Part shown: in pieces, positions 4,589 through 5,223 of the stretch
Layout of the letters: every line of letters starts with the position of its first letter
Position numbering within the stretch: the first letter of the stretch is position 1
Source: an uncultured Spirochaetaceae bacterium
Lineage (GTDB): Bacteria; Spirochaetota; Spirochaetia; Sphaerochaetales; Sphaerochaetaceae
Reading direction: 5' to 3'
Length of the DNA: 5,223 bases
NCBI GenBank assembly: GCA_944389985.1
Contig: CALXON010000152.1
Span: 1 to 5,223, forward strand
Program-made: the position numbers and the translations under genes
The notes under the pieces: model-generated
What the model saw: the letters and a program-made list of their open reading frames with translations, nothing else
Told to the model about the DNA's origin: nothing
The model's database searches: none

Positions 4589-5223
4589 ATGAAAAAGACT
4601 TTTGCTGTTATTGCTGTGATTCTCATTGCCGCATCTGTATTCGCTTCCGGTTCGAAGGAATCTGCGGAATCAAATGTGCTCAAGGTAGGTGCTACACCTG
4701 ATCCGCATGCTGTCCTTCTCAATCTGGTAAAGGAAGATCTCGCTTCTCAGGGAATCGATCTCCAGGTTGTCGAGTTCACTGACTATGTGACACCGAATGA
4801 GGCTCTTGCTTCGGGTGATATCGATGCCAACTACTTCCAGCATCTCCCGTATATGGAGAGTGCGAATGTGGAGCGTGGTTATCATCTGGTGAATGCCGGT
4901 GGTATCCACATCGAACCACTTGCCCTCTACAGCGAGAAGCATGCTTCTGTTGCAGATATCCCTGATGGTGCAAGAATCGCCATTCCTAATGATCCGACCA
5001 ATGAGGGAAGAGCCCTTCTCCTCCTCCAGAGCGCAGGTCTCATCACCCTCAAGGAAGATGCCGGTCTTGAAGCAGTCCCTGCTGATATCGCAGAGAATCC
5101 GCACCCCTTCAAGTTCTCTGAGATCGAGGCCGCTTCTCTTCCCCGTATCCTCGCAGATGTCGATGCTGCAGTCATCAACGGTAACTATGCGATTCCCGCA
5201 GGCCTTATCGCAACCCGTGACGG
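4589..5223 (+). CDS. metQ: Methionine ABC transporter, substrate-binding protein (3' end outside window)
   Basis: MetQ captures methionine outside the inner membrane and delivers it to MetI. The 211 codons present cover most of the protein (about 270 residues in E. coli); the C-terminal 50-60 residues run off the right edge. NlpA/MetQ family signatures are clear: FTDYVTPNEAL (63-73), DIDANYFQHLPYM (77-89), PNDPTNEGRALLLLQ (133-147) and VINGNYAIPAGL (195-206). Residues 1-19 are a signal peptide (MKKTFAVIAVILIAASVFA). There is no cysteine at or near the cleavage site, so it should be a free periplasmic protein rather than the lipoprotein seen in E. coli. The start has GGAG at 4577-4580, 8 bases upstream, the site predicted to be masked by the leader. 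The close relative Tp32 of Treponema pallidum is known to bind L-methionine. Confidence 0.95.
   Translation, partial: MKKTFAVIAVILIAASVFASGSKESAESNVLKVGATPDPHAVLLNLVKEDLASQGIDLQVVEFTDYVTPNEALASGDIDANYFQHLPYMESANVERGYHLVNAGGIHIEPLALYSEKHASVADIPDGARIAIPNDPTNEGRALLLLQSAGLITLKEDAGLEAVPADIAENPHPFKFSEIEAASLPRILADVDAAVINGNYAIPAGLIATRD

Noticed and set aside
4670..5104. 144-codon ORF on the minus strand
   Set aside because: It is fully antisense to metQ, whose protein motifs are unmistakable, and its translation has no recognisable family features.
1..5223. CRISPR arrays, insertion sequences, tRNA genes or phage attachment sites
   Set aside because: No regularly spaced direct repeats, transposase motifs, terminal inverted repeats or tRNA-like sequences were seen.

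Overview
The window looks like chromosomal DNA from a bacterium with moderate G+C content and compact, operon-style gene spacing. The best guess is a host-associated or anaerobic spirochaete of the Sphaerochaeta/Treponema kind. That guess rests on the style of the periplasmic binding-protein signal (an Ala-Ser-Gly-Ser-Lys-Glu junction with no lipobox cysteine) and on the gene mix; no marker gene in the window proves it. All genes are on the + strand.

Layout. Positions 1-84 are the 3' part of a 5S rRNA, the end of an rRNA operon, closed by a terminator at 102-131. Two overlapping genes follow: a low-molecular-weight protein tyrosine phosphatase (170-604) and an exported acidic protein of unknown function (604-1566). 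A separate gene, kduI (1622-2467), encodes the isomerase that handles the unsaturated uronate released by polyuronide lyases; a hairpin follows it. The rest of the window is a methionine ABC importer: metN (2572-3564) and metI (3564-4250) form one transcription unit ending in a strong terminator (4311-4346). metQ (from 4589, running off the right edge) has its own promoter and a long 5' leader.

The most interesting part is the 338-base gap between metI and metQ. It holds a good promoter (4378-4406), the strongest Shine-Dalgarno in the window (4423-4430) and a 20-codon ORF (4437-4499) with six methionines, three of them consecutive. A hairpin overlaps the end of this ORF. An 8-base segment inside the Met codons (4470-4477) is perfectly complementary to the metQ ribosome-binding site (4575-4582). 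This suggests translational attenuation: a ribosome stalled on Met codons during methionine shortage would cover the anti-Shine-Dalgarno and expose the metQ start. A ribosome that finishes the leader would let the RNA close. No S-box, T-box or clear intrinsic terminator is visible in this leader, so a peptide-sensing mechanism is the simplest reading, though it is inferred from sequence only.

Working together, MetQ would capture methionine in the periplasm, MetI would form the membrane channel as a dimer, and MetN would power transport and carry a C-terminal methionine-sensing domain for feedback inhibition. Methionine would then be sensed twice: at the protein level in MetN and at the RNA level upstream of metQ.
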